Positions 39,876-49,971 of a stretch of 64,000 nt of DNA are shown in pieces. The DNA lies in the NCBI RefSeq assembly GCF_006838285.1, contig NZ_CP038228.1, positions 4,154,001-4,218,000 on the forward strand, written 5' to 3'. Position numbers and translations under genes: made by a program. A model generated the notes under the pieces. The model was not told where the DNA came from. It saw only the letters and a program-made list of their open reading frames with translations, and ran no database searches. Numbering within the stretch: the first letter of the stretch is position 1; each line of letters starts with the position of its first letter. This stretch comes from Xanthomonas translucens pv. cerealis. Its GTDB lineage: Bacteria; Pseudomonadota; Gammaproteobacteria; Xanthomonadales; Xanthomonadaceae.

Positions 39876-40628
39876 TTACGGCATCGTCAACGCGATCGGC
39901 GTGGACTTCATCGCCGCGGAGATCGACGGGAACGGATCGACGCTGGCCATGGTGATCACGTCGTCGATCGACACCACATCGCAGTTGATGCTGTCGTCGT
40001 TCACGCACAAGTACGCGGCCGCGCCCACGCCCGGCTCGTACACCGCCTTCCACACGTACTCCGGCACTTCCACCTTGTCGCTGCCGATGGTCGTCGCGTT
40101 GCTGTCGAAGGCCGGGCCGGTCACCACGTAGATCTCGCCGCGCTGCTTGGCCAGCTGCCGCACCTGCTCTTCGATACGCGCCCATTCGCCGGTGTTGAGC
40201 TTGTGGTCCTGCGGCACCACGTTGGCCATCGAGAAGGTTTCCTTCTCCGTGCTCTCGGTCGAGGCGTCGCCGGCCGGGGTCATGTGGCCGCGGTCGAAAC
40301 CGGTATTGGTGTAGTCCGAGCTCTTGGAGCGGTCGGCGGCGGGAATGGCGGTTTCCTCGTGGAACGAACCGACCCGGCCGATCGACTCGGCGCCGGCGAC
40401 CTGCTGGTCTGTAAGGTGTTCGGCCGAGTACAGCGGACCCTTGGTCACGCCCGAGGCCAGGATCGCGTATTCGCTGTGGCAGACCTCGGTAGTGCGGGCG
40501 CTCAGCGAGGCATCCACGCTCGGCGGCTTGCCGCCTGCATACAGGGTGGCGCAACTGGTGGCGGCCATCGCGGTTTGGGCCGTGAACAACGCAAGCAGAA
40601 CCAGACAACCGCGCAGGAAGAAGGACAT
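39876..40628 (-). CDS. secreted DNA/RNA non-specific endonuclease
   Basis: The 250-aa product has a signal peptide (MSFFLRGCLVLLALFTAQTA, cut after AMA) and the His-Asn nuclease fold: LTDQQV, NTGFDRGHMTPAGD with the DRGH catalytic motif near residue 117, the metal-binding Asn in FSMANVVPQDHKLN, and IYVVTGPAF. It degrades DNA and RNA with a divalent metal and is exported. A GAGG site lies seven bases before the ATG at 40628. Confidence 0.92.
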   Translation of the reverse strand: MSFFLRGCLVLLALFTAQTAMAATSCATLYAGGKPPSVDASLSARTTEVCHSEYAILASGVTKGPLYSAEHLTDQQVAGAESIGRVGSFHEETAIPAADRSKSSDYTNTGFDRGHMTPAGDASTESTEKETFSMANVVPQDHKLNTGEWARIEEQVRQLAKQRGEIYVVTGPAFDSNATTIGSDKVEVPEYVWKAVYEPGVGAAAYLCVNDDSINCDVVSIDDVITMASVDPFPSISAAMKSTPIALTMP

Positions 40629-40770
40629 CGCGTACCTCGCTAGCCAAGGGGAGTGAAGAAACTGGCGGGGAGCGATGTCGCTGCGGTGACGATTAGATGT
40701 GGTGCGCATGGAAAATGCACGGCCTGTCACGTTTATGGGTAGGCGGTGCGGGTTGGTCCGCAGCGGATCC

Positions 40771-40789
40771 GATAAGCGTTCTCATTTAC
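40771..40789. promoter_or_regulatory. candidate Fur box
   Basis: GATAAGCGTTCTCATTTAC matches about 12 of 19 positions of the Fur consensus (GATAATGATAATCATTATC), including complete GATAA and TCATT half-site cores. It lies 34 bp before the GTG at 40824. It also argues against the ATG at 40791, which would leave almost no leader. Confidence 0.5.
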
Positions 40790-40823
40790 AATGCGCGGCC
40801 GCCTTCCGAACGTGTCCTGCGCC

Positions 40824-43337
40824 GTGACCAAGAAGCTGTTGTTCCAGCTGCACTGGCTATTGGGCATCAGCGCCGGGCTGGTGCTGTCGGTGATGGGGCT
40901 GAGCGGGGCCACGCTGGCGTTCGAGGACGAGATCGTGCGTTGGGCCAACCCGCCGCTGGCCGTGGCGGCCGCGCGCCACGCAGCCGGCGAGTCGCCGTTG
41001 CCGCTGGCCGAGCTGGCGCGGCGGCTGGACCTGGGCGGCACGCATCGGGTCACGCGCATGCTGATCGACCCCACCGGCATGCGTCCGTCCAACCTGCGCC
41101 TGGCCGGCCGCGACGGCGGGCGCCTGTACTTCGATCCCTACACCGGACACACGCTGCCGGAGCCGCGGCTGAGCGGCTTCTTCGCATTCGTCGAAGACTT
41201 GCATCGGCATCTGCTTGCCGGTGAACGCGGCAAGGCGGTCACCGGCGCCTGTGCGATCGCGCTGCTGTTCTTCTGCCTGTCCGGGCTGTACCTGCGCTGG
41301 CCGCGCCAGTGGTGGAGCTGGCGCGCATGGTGGGTAGTGGAATGGAAGCGGCAGGGACGCAGTTTCCTGTGGAGCCTGCATTCGGTGATCGGCACCTGGT
41401 GCCTGGCAATCTACCTGTCGATGGCGTTGACCGGGCTGTACTGGTCCTACGACTGGTACCGGCAAGCGCTGGTGGCGGTGCTCGGCGGCGAGCGCGCGGA
41501 CAACACCGACAACGCCGGCGGCGGCCGCGGTGGCAAGCCGCCGGCCCTGGACTATGCGCGCCTGCAGGCCACGCTCGATGCGCTGCCGGGCGTGCGCCGC
41601 GCCTACCTGGACCTGCGCCTGCCCAGCGGCGCCGGGCAGCCGCTGAGCGCGCGCTACCTGGCCGCCGATCCGGTGCACAGCCGGGCCTTCGACGGCCTGG
41701 AGATCGATCCGCGCAGCGGGCGCATCCTGCGCCGCCTGGACTATCGGCAGCAGCCGCTGGGGCGGCAGCTGCTGAGCAGCGTGTTCGCCCTGCACACCGG
41801 CAGTTTCTTCGGCCTGGCCGGGCGCGTTCTGGTGATGCTGGCCAGCCTGTGCCTGTCCTTGTTCTTCATCACCGGCTTGCTGCTGTACCTGGACCGGCGG
41901 CGCAAGAAGCGCGCGCTGCAGCACGCGCGGCGCGGCCTGGGCGCGGTTGCGCCGGCCGCCGCCGAGCCGTGGCTGGTGGGCTTCGCCAGCCAGAGCGGAT
42001 TGGCCGAACGCCTGGCCTGGCAGGCCGCCGGCCAGCTGCAGGCGGCGGGCGTGCCGGTGCAGGTGCAGTCGCTGGCGCAGCTGGATGCGGTGCAACTGCG
42101 CGGTGTGCGGCGTGCGCTGTTCGTGGTCAGCACCTTCGGCGACGGCGAGGCGCCGGACCCGGCGCGCGGCTTCGAGAAGAAGGTGTTGCGCCAGGCGCAG
42201 GCCCTGCCCGAGCTCGGCTATGCGCTGCTGGCGCTGGGCGATCGCCAGTACGCGCGCTTCTGCGGGTTCTCGCGGCGGCTGGAGCAGTGGCTGGCCGCAC
42301 AGGGCGCGCAGGCGCTGTTTCCAGCGGTGGAAGTGGACAACGCCGATCCGCAGGCGCTGGCGCAGTGGCAGCGGCAGCTGTCCGCGGTCACCGGCGTGGC
42401 GGAAGCGGCGCCGGCGCTGCAGGCGCCGCCGGCGCTGGAGTGGCGCCTGGCCGGACGCGCGCTGCTCAATCCCGGCAGCGCCGGCGCGCCGGTGTGGCGC
42501 ATCGATCTGCTACCGCCGCCCCAGGCGCAGTGGCAGGCAGGCGACATCCTGGAAGTGCAGCCCTGCCACGCGCCCGATGCCGTGCGCGCCTGGCTCGCCG
42601 CGCATGGGGTGTCGATCGACACGCCGCTGCGCGCGGGCGGCGTGGCGCTGCCGCTCCAGGCGGCGCTGGCCGATCGCGCATTGTCGCCGCCTGGGGACGC
42701 GCACCATCTGCAGGCCTGGTTCGATGCGCTGCCGCCGCTGCCGCTGCGCGAATACTCGATCGCCTCGGTGCCGGCCGACGGCCTGCTGCAACTGGTGGTG
42801 CGCCTGACCCGACGCGACGACGGCAGTGCCGGCCTGGGCTCGGGCTGGCTGTGCCTGCATGCGCCGCTGCAGACCGCGCTGCAGGCGCGGGTGCGCGCCA
42901 ACCCCGGGTTCCGCCGCCACGGCGCTACGCCCTTGCTGCTGATCGGCAACGGTACCGGCATCGCCGGTCTGCGCAGCCTGCTGCGCGAGGCCGAGGTTGC
43001 CGGCGTGCATGGTCACTGGCTGCTGTTCGGCGAACGCAACGCCGCGCACGATGCGCTGTTCGGTGCGCAATTGCAGGCATGGCAGCACAGCGGCCACTTG
43101 CAGCGCCTGGACCTGGCGTTCTCGCGCGACCAGCCGGGCAAGGTCTACGTGCAGGATCGCCTGCGCGATGCCGCCGACGAGGTGCGCGCCTGGCTCGCGC
43201 GTGGCGCCACGCTGCACGTCTGCGGCAGCCTGGACAGCATGGCACGCGGCGTGGATGCGGCGTTGCGCGAGATCCTGGGCGAGGACGCGCTGGATGCGCT
43301 CAGTGCGGATGGGCGTTATCGGCGCGATGTGTATTGA
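40824..43337 (+). CDS. PepSY membrane protein fused to flavodoxin/FNR reductase
   Basis: The 837-aa protein has PepSY-associated membrane helices at about 5-30, 145-165, 190-215 and 335-360 with the paired-His pattern DLHRHLLAG and LHSVIGTW; these helices probably bind heme. A flavodoxin domain follows (residues about 380-525: VGFASQSGLAERLAW, VSTFGDGEAPDPARGF), then an FNR-type reductase domain with SIASVP for FAD and LLLIGNGTGIAGLRSLL for NAD(P)H. It should pass electrons from NADPH via FAD/FMN to the membrane, plausibly reducing ferric siderophores. I start at GTG 40824 because a Fur-like box lies directly before 40791. Confidence 0.85.
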   Translation: MTKKLLFQLHWLLGISAGLVLSVMGLSGATLAFEDEIVRWANPPLAVAAARHAAGESPLPLAELARRLDLGGTHRVTRMLIDPTGMRPSNLRLAGRDGGRLYFDPYTGHTLPEPRLSGFFAFVEDLHRHLLAGERGKAVTGACAIALLFFCLSGLYLRWPRQWWSWRAWWVVEWKRQGRSFLWSLHSVIGTWCLAIYLSMALTGLYWSYDWYRQALVAVLGGERADNTDNAGGGRGGKPPALDYARLQATLDALPGVRRAYLDLRLPSGAGQPLSARYLAADPVHSRAFDGLEIDPRSGRILRRLDYRQQPLGRQLLSSVFALHTGSFFGLAGRVLVMLASLCLSLFFITGLLLYLDRRRKKRALQHARRGLGAVAPAAAEPWLVGFASQSGLAERLAWQAAGQLQAAGVPVQVQSLAQLDAVQLRGVRRALFVVSTFGDGEAPDPARGFEKKVLRQAQALPELGYALLALGDRQYARFCGFSRRLEQWLAAQGAQALFPAVEVDNADPQALAQWQRQLSAVTGVAEAAPALQAPPALEWRLAGRALLNPGSAGAPVWRIDLLPPPQAQWQAGDILEVQPCHAPDAVRAWLAAHGVSIDTPLRAGGVALPLQAALADRALSPPGDAHHLQAWFDALPPLPLREYSIASVPADGLLQLVVRLTRRDDGSAGLGSGWLCLHAPLQTALQARVRANPGFRRHGATPLLLIGNGTGIAGLRSLLREAEVAGVHGHWLLFGERNAAHDALFGAQLQAWQHSGHLQRLDLAFSRDQPGKVYVQDRLRDAADEVRAWLARGATLHVCGSLDSMARGVDAALREILGEDALDALSADGRYRRDVY

Positions 43338-43420
43338 GGTGGGCCGATGCGGTTGCAGCGATTCGGGCGGAGCCCTTGACCCGTACCGCATCCGATCGCG
43401 TTGTTTCCACCGCTGCGCTT

Positions 43421-43498
43421 GTCGCGACTGAAGTCGCTCCCACAAGGATTGGCGATGTGCCGGCTGGGTGGCACTGTGGGAGGGACGTCACTCCCGAC
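43421..43498. repeat. REP-like inverted repeat, arms reversed
   Basis: GTCGCGACTGAAGTCGCTCC comes first and TGTGGGAGGGACGTCACTCC second, the opposite order from the other copies, so the arms meet the other way round. It lies between converging genes. Confidence 0.75.
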
Positions 43499-43596
43499 GC
43501 CCTCTGAGTGGCCCACCGCTGCGGCAGCGGCGGGAGACGGATATGCGGCAAGCGGCTTGCAACAGCCACACGATCCGCTCCAGAAACCGTCGCCGC

Positions 43597-44496
43597 TCAG
43601 CGCACACCTGCACAATCGCCGCCGCCGCTCGCAACCGGGGCCTTCATCCGGTACACGTCGAGCTTGCCGGCCTTGGGCGCGCGTGCGCTGCCGACCACCA
43701 ATAGTTCGGTCGGCTTGGAGGCATCCACGACCGCGCCGCGCGTGTCGCCGTCGGCACTGTTGAACGACAGCGCCAGCGGCTGCGCCTGCACGTAGTGCCC
43801 GCCGGCGCACTGCGCGAGCAGCAGTTGCGTGCCGTGCGCCTTGCGCGCCCGCGCGAACACCAGCGCACGGCCGTCGCCCAGCCAGGCGGCATCGGTTTCG
43901 TCGTCGGCGCTGTTGCTGCCGTCCAGCGCCGTTGGCTGGCCGAAGGTCTTGCCTTGCCGCCGCGCCACGAACAGGTCCATGCCGCCGGCGCCGCCGTGGC
44001 CGTCGCTGGCGAACAGCAGCCGGGTGCCGTCCAGCGACAGCGTCGGCGCGCGTTCGTCGCCGCGCGAATTCACCGCCGCACCCAGGTTCTGCGGCGGGCC
44101 GTAGCGGCCGTCGGCCAGTAGCGGCGCGCGGTACAGGTCGCTGCCGCCGTGGCCGCCGCCGCGATCGGAAGCGAAGTACAGCCAGTGCCCGTCGGCGCTG
44201 AAGAACGGGTCGGTGTCGGCGCTTGGCGCGTTCAGCGGCGCCGGCAACGGCTGCGGGTCGGCCCAGCGCCCGTCGCGCAGCGTGGCCTGCCACAGGTCGC
44301 CGCCGCCGGGCCCGCCGGCGCGGTCGGGGCTGGCCCAGACGATGCGTTGTCCGTCCGCGGAAACGCTGGCGCGGGTCTCGTCGGCCTTGCTCGAGACCAC
44401 GCCCATGCCTTCGATGCCGAACTCGGAAAGCGCGAACGCCGACGGCGCGCAGAGTAAACTCGCGGCCAGCGCGAGCGGCAGGGCGGGGGTCCGCAT
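43597..44496 (-). CDS. exported PD40/TolB-like beta-propeller protein
   Basis: The 299-aa product has a signal peptide ([20 protein letters not shown]) and at least four WD40-like PD40 repeats: [56 protein letters not shown] and [17 protein letters not shown]. Such propellers bind proteins or envelope ligands in the periplasm. A strong AAGGA site precedes the ATG at 44496. It is divergent from aroE, with 52 bp between starts. Confidence 0.85.
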   Translation of the reverse strand: MRTPALPLALAASLLCAPSAFALSEFGIEGMGVVSSKADETRASVSADGQRIVWASPDRAGGPGGGDLWQATLRDGRWADPQPLPAPLNAPSADTDPFFSADGHWLYFASDRGGGHGGSDLYRAPLLADGRYGPPQNLGAAVNSRGDERAPTLSLDGTRLLFASDGHGGAGGMDLFVARRQGKTFGQPTALDGSNSADDETDAAWLGDGRALVFARARKAHGTQLLLAQCAGGHYVQAQPLALSFNSADGDTRGAVVDASKPTELLVVGSARAPKAGKLDVYRMKAPVASGGGDCAGVR

Positions 44497-44548
44497 GTCG
44501 GATTCCTTCGGATGTCGCGACCAGTCTAAAACAACCAACGAGCGTTCC

Positions 44549-45397
44549 ATGCCCACATCCCGTTATGCCGTGTTCGGCCATCCCGTCACCCATTCGCTGT
44601 CGCCGCGCATCCATGCCGACTTCGCCAAGCAGACCGGCACCGCCCTGCAGTACGACGCGATCGACGCCCTGCCGGACGGCTTCGCAGCGGCGCTGGCGGC
44701 GTTTGCCGCGGAGGGCGGCGTGGGCGGCAACGTGACCTTGCCGCTGAAGGAAGCTGCGTATGCGCTGAGCGTGGTCCACAGCGCGCGCGCGCAGCGCGCC
44801 GGGGCGGTCAATACGCTCAGCTTCCGCGACGGGCAGTGGCACGGCGACAACACCGACGGCGCCGGCCTGGTGCGCGATCTGACCGGGCGCAACGGCCTGG
44901 ACCTGCGCGGCCGCCGCGCGCTGCTGCTCGGCGCCGGCGGCGCCGCGCGCGGCGTGGCGCCGGCGCTGCTGGACGCCGGCGTGCAGCAGTTGCTGATCGT
45001 CAACCGTTCGCCCGAGCGCGCCGATGCGCTGGTCGATGCGTTGGGCGACCCGGCGCGCGCCGTCTCCCGCTACTGGGAAGACCTGCGCGAGCAGGGCGAC
45101 TTCGAATTGATCGTCAATGCCACCGCCGCCGGCCGCGACGACAGCGCGGGGTTCTCGCTGCCGCTGTCGCTGGTCAACAGCATGACCCTGGCGGTGGACC
45201 TGAACTACGGCGAGGTGGCGATCCCGTTCCTGGCCTGGGCGCGTGCGGCGCACTGCCGCGATACCGTGGACGGCCTGGGCATGCTGGTCGAACAGGCGGC
45301 CGAGAGCTTCGAGCGCTGGCACGGCGTGCGCCCGGACACCGACCCGGTCTACGCCGCGCTGCGCGCGCGCGACGCGGTGCTGGTCAGCGCCGACTGA
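44549..45397 (+). CDS. aroE: shikimate dehydrogenase
   Basis: The 282-aa enzyme reduces 3-dehydroshikimate to shikimate with NADPH in aromatic amino acid synthesis. Landmarks are [13 protein letters not shown] near residue 10, [12 protein letters not shown] with the catalytic Lys near 65, the [11 protein letters not shown] segment near 100, the Rossmann motif [11 protein letters not shown] near 128, [10 protein letters not shown] near 152 and the C-terminal [13 protein letters not shown]. Length is normal. Confidence 0.94.
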   Translation: MPTSRYAVFGHPVTHSLSPRIHADFAKQTGTALQYDAIDALPDGFAAALAAFAAEGGVGGNVTLPLKEAAYALSVVHSARAQRAGAVNTLSFRDGQWHGDNTDGAGLVRDLTGRNGLDLRGRRALLLGAGGAARGVAPALLDAGVQQLLIVNRSPERADALVDALGDPARAVSRYWEDLREQGDFELIVNATAAGRDDSAGFSLPLSLVNSMTLAVDLNYGEVAIPFLAWARAAHCRDTVDGLGMLVEQAAESFERWHGVRPDTDPVYAALRARDAVLVSAD

Positions 45398-45440
45398 CAC
45401 GCGCGCTCCGGCGCTTTCCTTCAGCTCCCACGGAGATCCC

Positions 45441-45767
45441 ATGGACACGGCATTCCTGCTTCAGTTGTTGACCACGGTGGGTTTGCAACTGCCGATCCTG
45501 ATCGTCCTCGGCACAGGCCTGGTGCTGCTGGCCACGCGCCGTCCCTGCCGCGCGCGCACCCTGGGCTTGTGGGGAGTGAGCCTGCTGCTGATCGGCGGGC
45601 TGTGCGGCACGGTGGCCGCGCTGTTGCCGATGTTGATCCTCGAGCAGGGCGGCAGCTACGCCACCTACGCGGTCTGGTTCGGCATCATGCAGGCGGTATT
45701 CACCCTGCTGCATGCGGTGGCGATGCTGCTGGTGGTACTGGCGCTGCGCCTGGCGTTGCCGCGCTGA
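45441..45767 (+). CDS. small three-helix membrane protein
   Basis: The 108-aa product has three long hydrophobic helices (about 8-30, 42-66, 76-105) and almost no soluble part. The ATG has a GGAGA site five bases upstream. It lies 43 bp after aroE and may be cotranscribed. No family is recognised. Confidence 0.68.
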   Translation: MDTAFLLQLLTTVGLQLPILIVLGTGLVLLATRRPCRARTLGLWGVSLLLIGGLCGTVAALLPMLILEQGGSYATYAVWFGIMQAVFTLLHAVAMLLVVLALRLALPR

Positions 45768-45874
45768 CAGGCGCGGCGCGGCATCGGCGGCCGGGCCGTT
45801 CACCTTTCCCCGGCACGCGGCGCCCAGACCTGGGAAAATAGCCGGCCGATCCCCGGCACGAGCAGACAGGCGGC

Positions 45875-47974
45875 ATGGAAAAGGCAGCACCCACGCGGCA
45901 GTTGACCGACGAGATGAAGGCCGGCATCCGCGACGCCTACACCAAGCTGCAGGCCAACACGCCCGGCTTCATGGTGCGCCGCGCGCAGAGCCAGATGATC
46001 GGCGTGGTGTCGCGCGCGCTGGGCACCAGCGGCGGCGTCGGCGTGGCCGAGGCGCCCACCGGCGTCGGCAAGAGCCTGGGCTATCTCACCGCCGGCGTGC
46101 CGATCGCGCTGGCCAGCAAGAAGAAGCTGGTGATCAGCACCGGCACCGTGGCGCTGCAATCGCAATTGGTGGAACGCGACATCCCCGCCTTCCTCAAGGC
46201 CACCGGCATCGAGGCGACGGTGGCGCTGGCCAAGGGCCGCACTCGCTACCTGTGCGCGCGCAACGTCGCCGAGCTGCATGGCGACGTCGCGCAGAACAGC
46301 ATGTTCGAAGACGAGGCGCCGCTGTACGACCGCCCGCTGAGCCCGGCCGAGGCCGAGCAGGCGCGCGCGCTGGCCAAGGCCTACGCCGACAAGACCTGGA
46401 ACGGCGACCTGGACACCGCGCCGGAACCGATCCCGGCGTCGCTGCGCGCGCGCATCACCACCAACGCCGCCGGCTGCGCCGGGCGCCGCTGCTCGTTCGC
46501 GGTGCAGTGCCCGGTGCTGAAGGCGCGCAGCGACGTGCGCGATGCGCAGATCGTGGTCACCAACCATGCGCTGCTGTTGTCGGCGCTGGCGCTGGGCGAC
46601 AGCGACAACGGCCAGCCGCTGATCGCGCCGCCCGCGGACATGCTGCTGGTGCTCGACGAAGGCCACCACATCGCAGGGGTCGCCATCGACCAGGGCGCGG
46701 CCAACCTGGCGCTGGACGACATGGCGCGGCGCACCGGCCGCCTGCAGGCGCTGGTCGGCGCCGCCTATCGGCTGGTCGACAAGGACAGCATCGGCAACCA
46801 GCTGCCGAACGAGGCGATCGAACTGGCCACCCAGGTCAGCAAGGGGCTGAAGAGCTTCCGCGCCGAGATCGAACGCGCCTGGGTGCCGGAGCCAGGCCAG
46901 GAAGAGCCGATGTGGCGCGCCCCCAACGGGCGCCTGCCCGAGGACTGGAAACCCTTCATCGATGCGCAAGCGCAGGACACCGCCGCGCTGCTCAACTGGG
47001 TGCAGGCTGCGCACCAGCTGGTGAGCAAGTCCAAGCAGGAGGACGCGGCCAAGGAACGCCTGCAGCGCAGCCTGGGCATGGCCCTGGAGATGGTCGAGCA
47101 GCAATACGCGCTGTGGCTGGGCTGGCGCCGTGAGGACCAGGACGGGCAGGCGCCGATGGCGCGCTGGATCACCCTGTCGCGCGATGCCGACCTGGTCTGC
47201 CATTGCTCGCCGGTGTCGGCCGCGCAGGTGTTGCGCGCGTTGCTGTGGAGCGAAGTGGACTCGGCGGTGCTGACCTCGGCCACGCTGACCGGCGGCGGCG
47301 ATTTCCAGGCGCTGGCGATCGACAACGGCCTGCCCGCGCATGCGGAGATGGTGTCGCTGTCCTCGCCGTTCGACCTGCCCAACCAGGCCGAGCTGATCGT
47401 GCCGAAGTTCCCGGTGGCGCCGGACGACCGCGAGGGCCATCCGCGCGAGGTCGCACGCTACCTGGTCAAGGAACTGGACTGGGGCAAGGGCTCGATCGTG
47501 CTGTTCACCTCGCGCTGGAAGATGCTCAAGGTGGCCGACCTGTTGCCGATCGCGCAGCGCAACCGGGTGCTGGTGCAGGGCGACGGCTCCAAGTCGCAGA
47601 TGATCGGCGAGCACATGCGCCGCATCGGCGCCGGCGAAGGCTCGGTGCTGTTCGGCCTCAATTCCTTCGGCGAAGGCCTGGACCTGCCCGGCGAGGCCTG
47701 CACCACCGTGGTCATCACCCAGGTGCCGTTCGCGGTGCCGACCGATCCGCAGACCGCCACCCTCGGCGAGTGGTTCGAAAGCCGCGGCCTCAACGCCTTC
47801 AACCTGATCGCGGTGCCGCACGCGCTGCGCACGCTGACCCAGTTCGCCGGGCGCCTGATCCGCAGTTCCAGCGACCACGGCCGGGTCATCATTCTCGATT
47901 CGCGCCTGCTGACCAAGCGCTACGGCAAGCGCATCATCGATGCGCTGCCGCCGTTCAAGCGGGTGATCGGCTAG
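45875..47974 (+). CDS. dinG: ATP-dependent DNA helicase DinG
   Basis: The 699-aa XPD-like helicase has Walker A APTGVGKSLGYL near residue 61, a cysteine cluster for a 4Fe-4S center (YLCARN, then AAGCAGRRCSFAVQC), the DEGHH box near 265, and helicase C motifs VLFTSRWKML, SFGEGLDLPG and QFAGRLIRS near the end. DinG unwinds DNA-RNA hybrids and D-loops; it is SOS-induced in E. coli. Length is near the usual 700. Confidence 0.93.
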   Translation: MEKAAPTRQLTDEMKAGIRDAYTKLQANTPGFMVRRAQSQMIGVVSRALGTSGGVGVAEAPTGVGKSLGYLTAGVPIALASKKKLVISTGTVALQSQLVERDIPAFLKATGIEATVALAKGRTRYLCARNVAELHGDVAQNSMFEDEAPLYDRPLSPAEAEQARALAKAYADKTWNGDLDTAPEPIPASLRARITTNAAGCAGRRCSFAVQCPVLKARSDVRDAQIVVTNHALLLSALALGDSDNGQPLIAPPADMLLVLDEGHHIAGVAIDQGAANLALDDMARRTGRLQALVGAAYRLVDKDSIGNQLPNEAIELATQVSKGLKSFRAEIERAWVPEPGQEEPMWRAPNGRLPEDWKPFIDAQAQDTAALLNWVQAAHQLVSKSKQEDAAKERLQRSLGMALEMVEQQYALWLGWRREDQDGQAPMARWITLSRDADLVCHCSPVSAAQVLRALLWSEVDSAVLTSATLTGGGDFQALAIDNGLPAHAEMVSLSSPFDLPNQAELIVPKFPVAPDDREGHPREVARYLVKELDWGKGSIVLFTSRWKMLKVADLLPIAQRNRVLVQGDGSKSQMIGEHMRRIGAGEGSVLFGLNSFGEGLDLPGEACTTVVITQVPFAVPTDPQTATLGEWFESRGLNAFNLIAVPHALRTLTQFAGRLIRSSSDHGRVIILDSRLLTKRYGKRIIDALPPFKRVIG

Positions 47975-47996
47975 CGCCGCGGCACGCGCGCCGCGC

Positions 47997-49104
47997 TCAG
48001 TAGTCGCAACTGTCCGGCACCGTGCCGCTGCTGGTGTTGCCGAGCGGGAAGAACAGCGCGTAGCGGCCCACGGCCGTGTCGTACACGCTCGGCTGGTGCG
48101 CGACCGCCGGCACCACGCAACGGAACTGACTGCTCGTGTCCGGGGCCTTGCCGCCATTGTGGCGCACCGCCAGGTCGCGGCTGTAGTCGAAGAAGATCCG
48201 CGAGCGCGCGTTCGCGTCGCTGCCTTGCACGCGCGCTTGGCAGCCGCGATCGCCCACGCTGGAATCGTTGGCGCCGACCAGGTAGATCACGCTGCGTTGC
48301 AGGAAGCGTCCGGCGATGTCGTGCCGATCGGCCGCGTTCAGCCCGCTGGCGACATAGCCCGGCACTGCGCCGCGGTAGCCATAGGGATAGTCGTCCAGTG
48401 TGCGGCAGGCTTCGCTGCCATTGGCGATGCCTGCGCTGCGATCGGTGAAGGCATGGCGTTTTGGATCCCAGCGGCTGCTGTCCAGGTAGGTATAGCGATC
48501 GGGGCTGGCGACCACCCAATTCAACTGCAGTGGCGGATTGAGGCGCGCCAGCGCTTCCGGCGCCGCCGACGCGGTGGCGTGGCGCAGCACCAATTCCGCG
48601 CCGCGGCCGAAACCGGTGATGGTGATCTGGCGCAGGTGGGGATAGCGCTTCGGGTCGGCGACCACGGCCAGCAGTTCGTCCACCACCGCGAATGCGCTGG
48701 CCGTTGCGCGATCGGTGGAGACAGCGCCGGCGGCCCAATCGGTCTGGCCCCAGTTCGCCAGATGGCGCGCGGTCGCGGCTTGCGGCTGGTAGTCGATGGC
48801 AACGATCAGCGTGGCGTCGGCCAGTTGCGCATCCGCCGCGGCCGCCGCGATGCGCGGATACAACGCGGACTGAGGATGCTGCCCGATGGCGATGACCGCA
48901 TTGCTGATATGCGCGTCAGCCGTCTCCAGCGCGGCGCGATTGGCATAGACATGCAGGCGAAGACCGGCGGCATCGAGCGAGGGCAGCGCCACGCCGGCAT
49001 CGTAGGGTGGCGTTTGGGCTGCCATGGCGTTGGCGGACAGCGCTGCGGCGGTCGCCAGCAATGCTGCTGCGCGTGCGAGGAGACGGGTGCGAGTGCATGA
49101 GGAC
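47997..49104 (-). pseudogene. secreted alpha/beta-fold protein gene, cut from its start by an IS
   Basis: The frame encodes a signal sequence (RTRLLARAAALLATAAALSA) and about 340 mature residues with an alpha/beta-hydrolase-like core: DATLIVAIDYQPQA, ITITGFGRGAELVLRH (Gly replaces the usual nucleophile Ser) and a C-terminal YALFFPLGNTSSG. Eight codons above the signal the frame meets the IS element. When the IS and one CTAG copy are removed, the minus strand reads ATGCCTAGGTCCTCATGC, restoring an in-frame ATG (now at 49969-49971) and a complete signal peptide. In the present sequence only a TTG at 49061, within the signal, could start it. Probably inactive. Confidence 0.8.
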
Positions 49105-49108
49105 CTAG

Positions 49109-49963
49109 AGCGTGTTATGAACTTTGGAGGATGGCGGCAGCGTTGCTGAGCATGAGGACCGTGAAGACGACGAAATGCAGGCCAGCCAGGGTTTCCGGCA
49201 AGCGCTCGTAGTCGCGTGCAAGCCGACGGAATCGATTGACCCAGCCAAAGCTACGTTCGACGACCCAGCGCCGAGGAAGCAACACGAACCCTTTCTTGGC
49301 TTCGGGAAGTTTCACCACGTGCAATTCGATTCCTTCTTCCTGAGCCGCTTGCGCCGGCTCCTGGCCGGTGTAGCCTTGATCCACGAATGCCACCGTTACG
49401 GTGTCACCTGTGACGTGTTGCACCTCCTGCGCCAGTGAGCGCACTTGAGCGCGCTCTTGTTCGTTGGCTGGCGTGACTTGCACTGCAAGCAAATGTCCGA
49501 GCGTGTCGACCGCCATGTGCACCTTGCTGCCTTTCTTCCGCTTATAGCCGTCGTAACCGGCGCGCGGGCCGCTCTCACAGGTGGATTGCAGTGTCCGCCC
49601 GTCCAGGATGATTGCGCTGGGTTGGCCTTGCTTCCCCTGGGCGACACGTAGGACGGAACGCAGATCGCTGACCATGGCTTCAAAGCAGCCCGCCTGCAGC
49701 CAGCGCTGCGTCTGCTGGTAAACCGCTTCCCATGGCGGGAAGTCGTTGGGTAGCAGGCGCCACGGCGCTCCAGCACGCGCCATCCAACGCAGCGCATTGA
49801 ACATCGCCCGCAACGCGTACTTGCGCTGCGGAGCTTGCTCTGTCATCAGGCTCAGGTAAGGCGCCGCGAACGCCCACTCTTCGTCGGAAATATCGGTCGG
49901 ATATGGGCGTTTGCTCTGCATCCATCTACGATAGCTGCATCCCCGAAAAGTTCATAACACGCT
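49109..49963 (-). mobile_element. IS5-family insertion sequence, 855 bp
   Basis: The element is bounded by inverted repeats (AGCGTGTTATGAACTTT at the left, the same at the right on the other strand, 17 bases exact) and flanked by direct CTAG copies at 49105-49108 and 49964-49967, matching the YTAR target duplication of the IS5 group. It holds a single transposase gene without visible defects, so it may be active. Confidence 0.92.
49115..49921 (-). CDS. IS5-family transposase
   Basis: The 268-aa transposase has the N-terminal DUF4096-type domain (DISDEEWAFAAPYL, RKYALRAMFNALRWMARAG) and a DDE catalytic core: IILDGRTLQ (first Asp), VAFVDQGYTG (second Asp) and RRWVVERSFGWVNRFRRL (Glu with the YREK-like pattern). 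The frame is intact and nearly fills the element. Confidence 0.93.
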   Translation of the reverse strand: MQSKRPYPTDISDEEWAFAAPYLSLMTEQAPQRKYALRAMFNALRWMARAGAPWRLLPNDFPPWEAVYQQTQRWLQAGCFEAMVSDLRSVLRVAQGKQGQPSAIILDGRTLQSTCESGPRAGYDGYKRKKGSKVHMAVDTLGHLLAVQVTPANEQERAQVRSLAQEVQHVTGDTVTVAFVDQGYTGQEPAQAAQEEGIELHVVKLPEAKKGFVLLPRRWVVERSFGWVNRFRRLARDYERLPETLAGLHFVVFTVLMLSNAAAILQSS

Positions 49964-49971
49964 CTAGGCAT

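Noticed and set aside
45800..48157. A 785-codon open frame antisense to dinG
   Set aside because: Composition is that of a reverse-strand shadow and no domain is seen; dinG has full helicase motifs.
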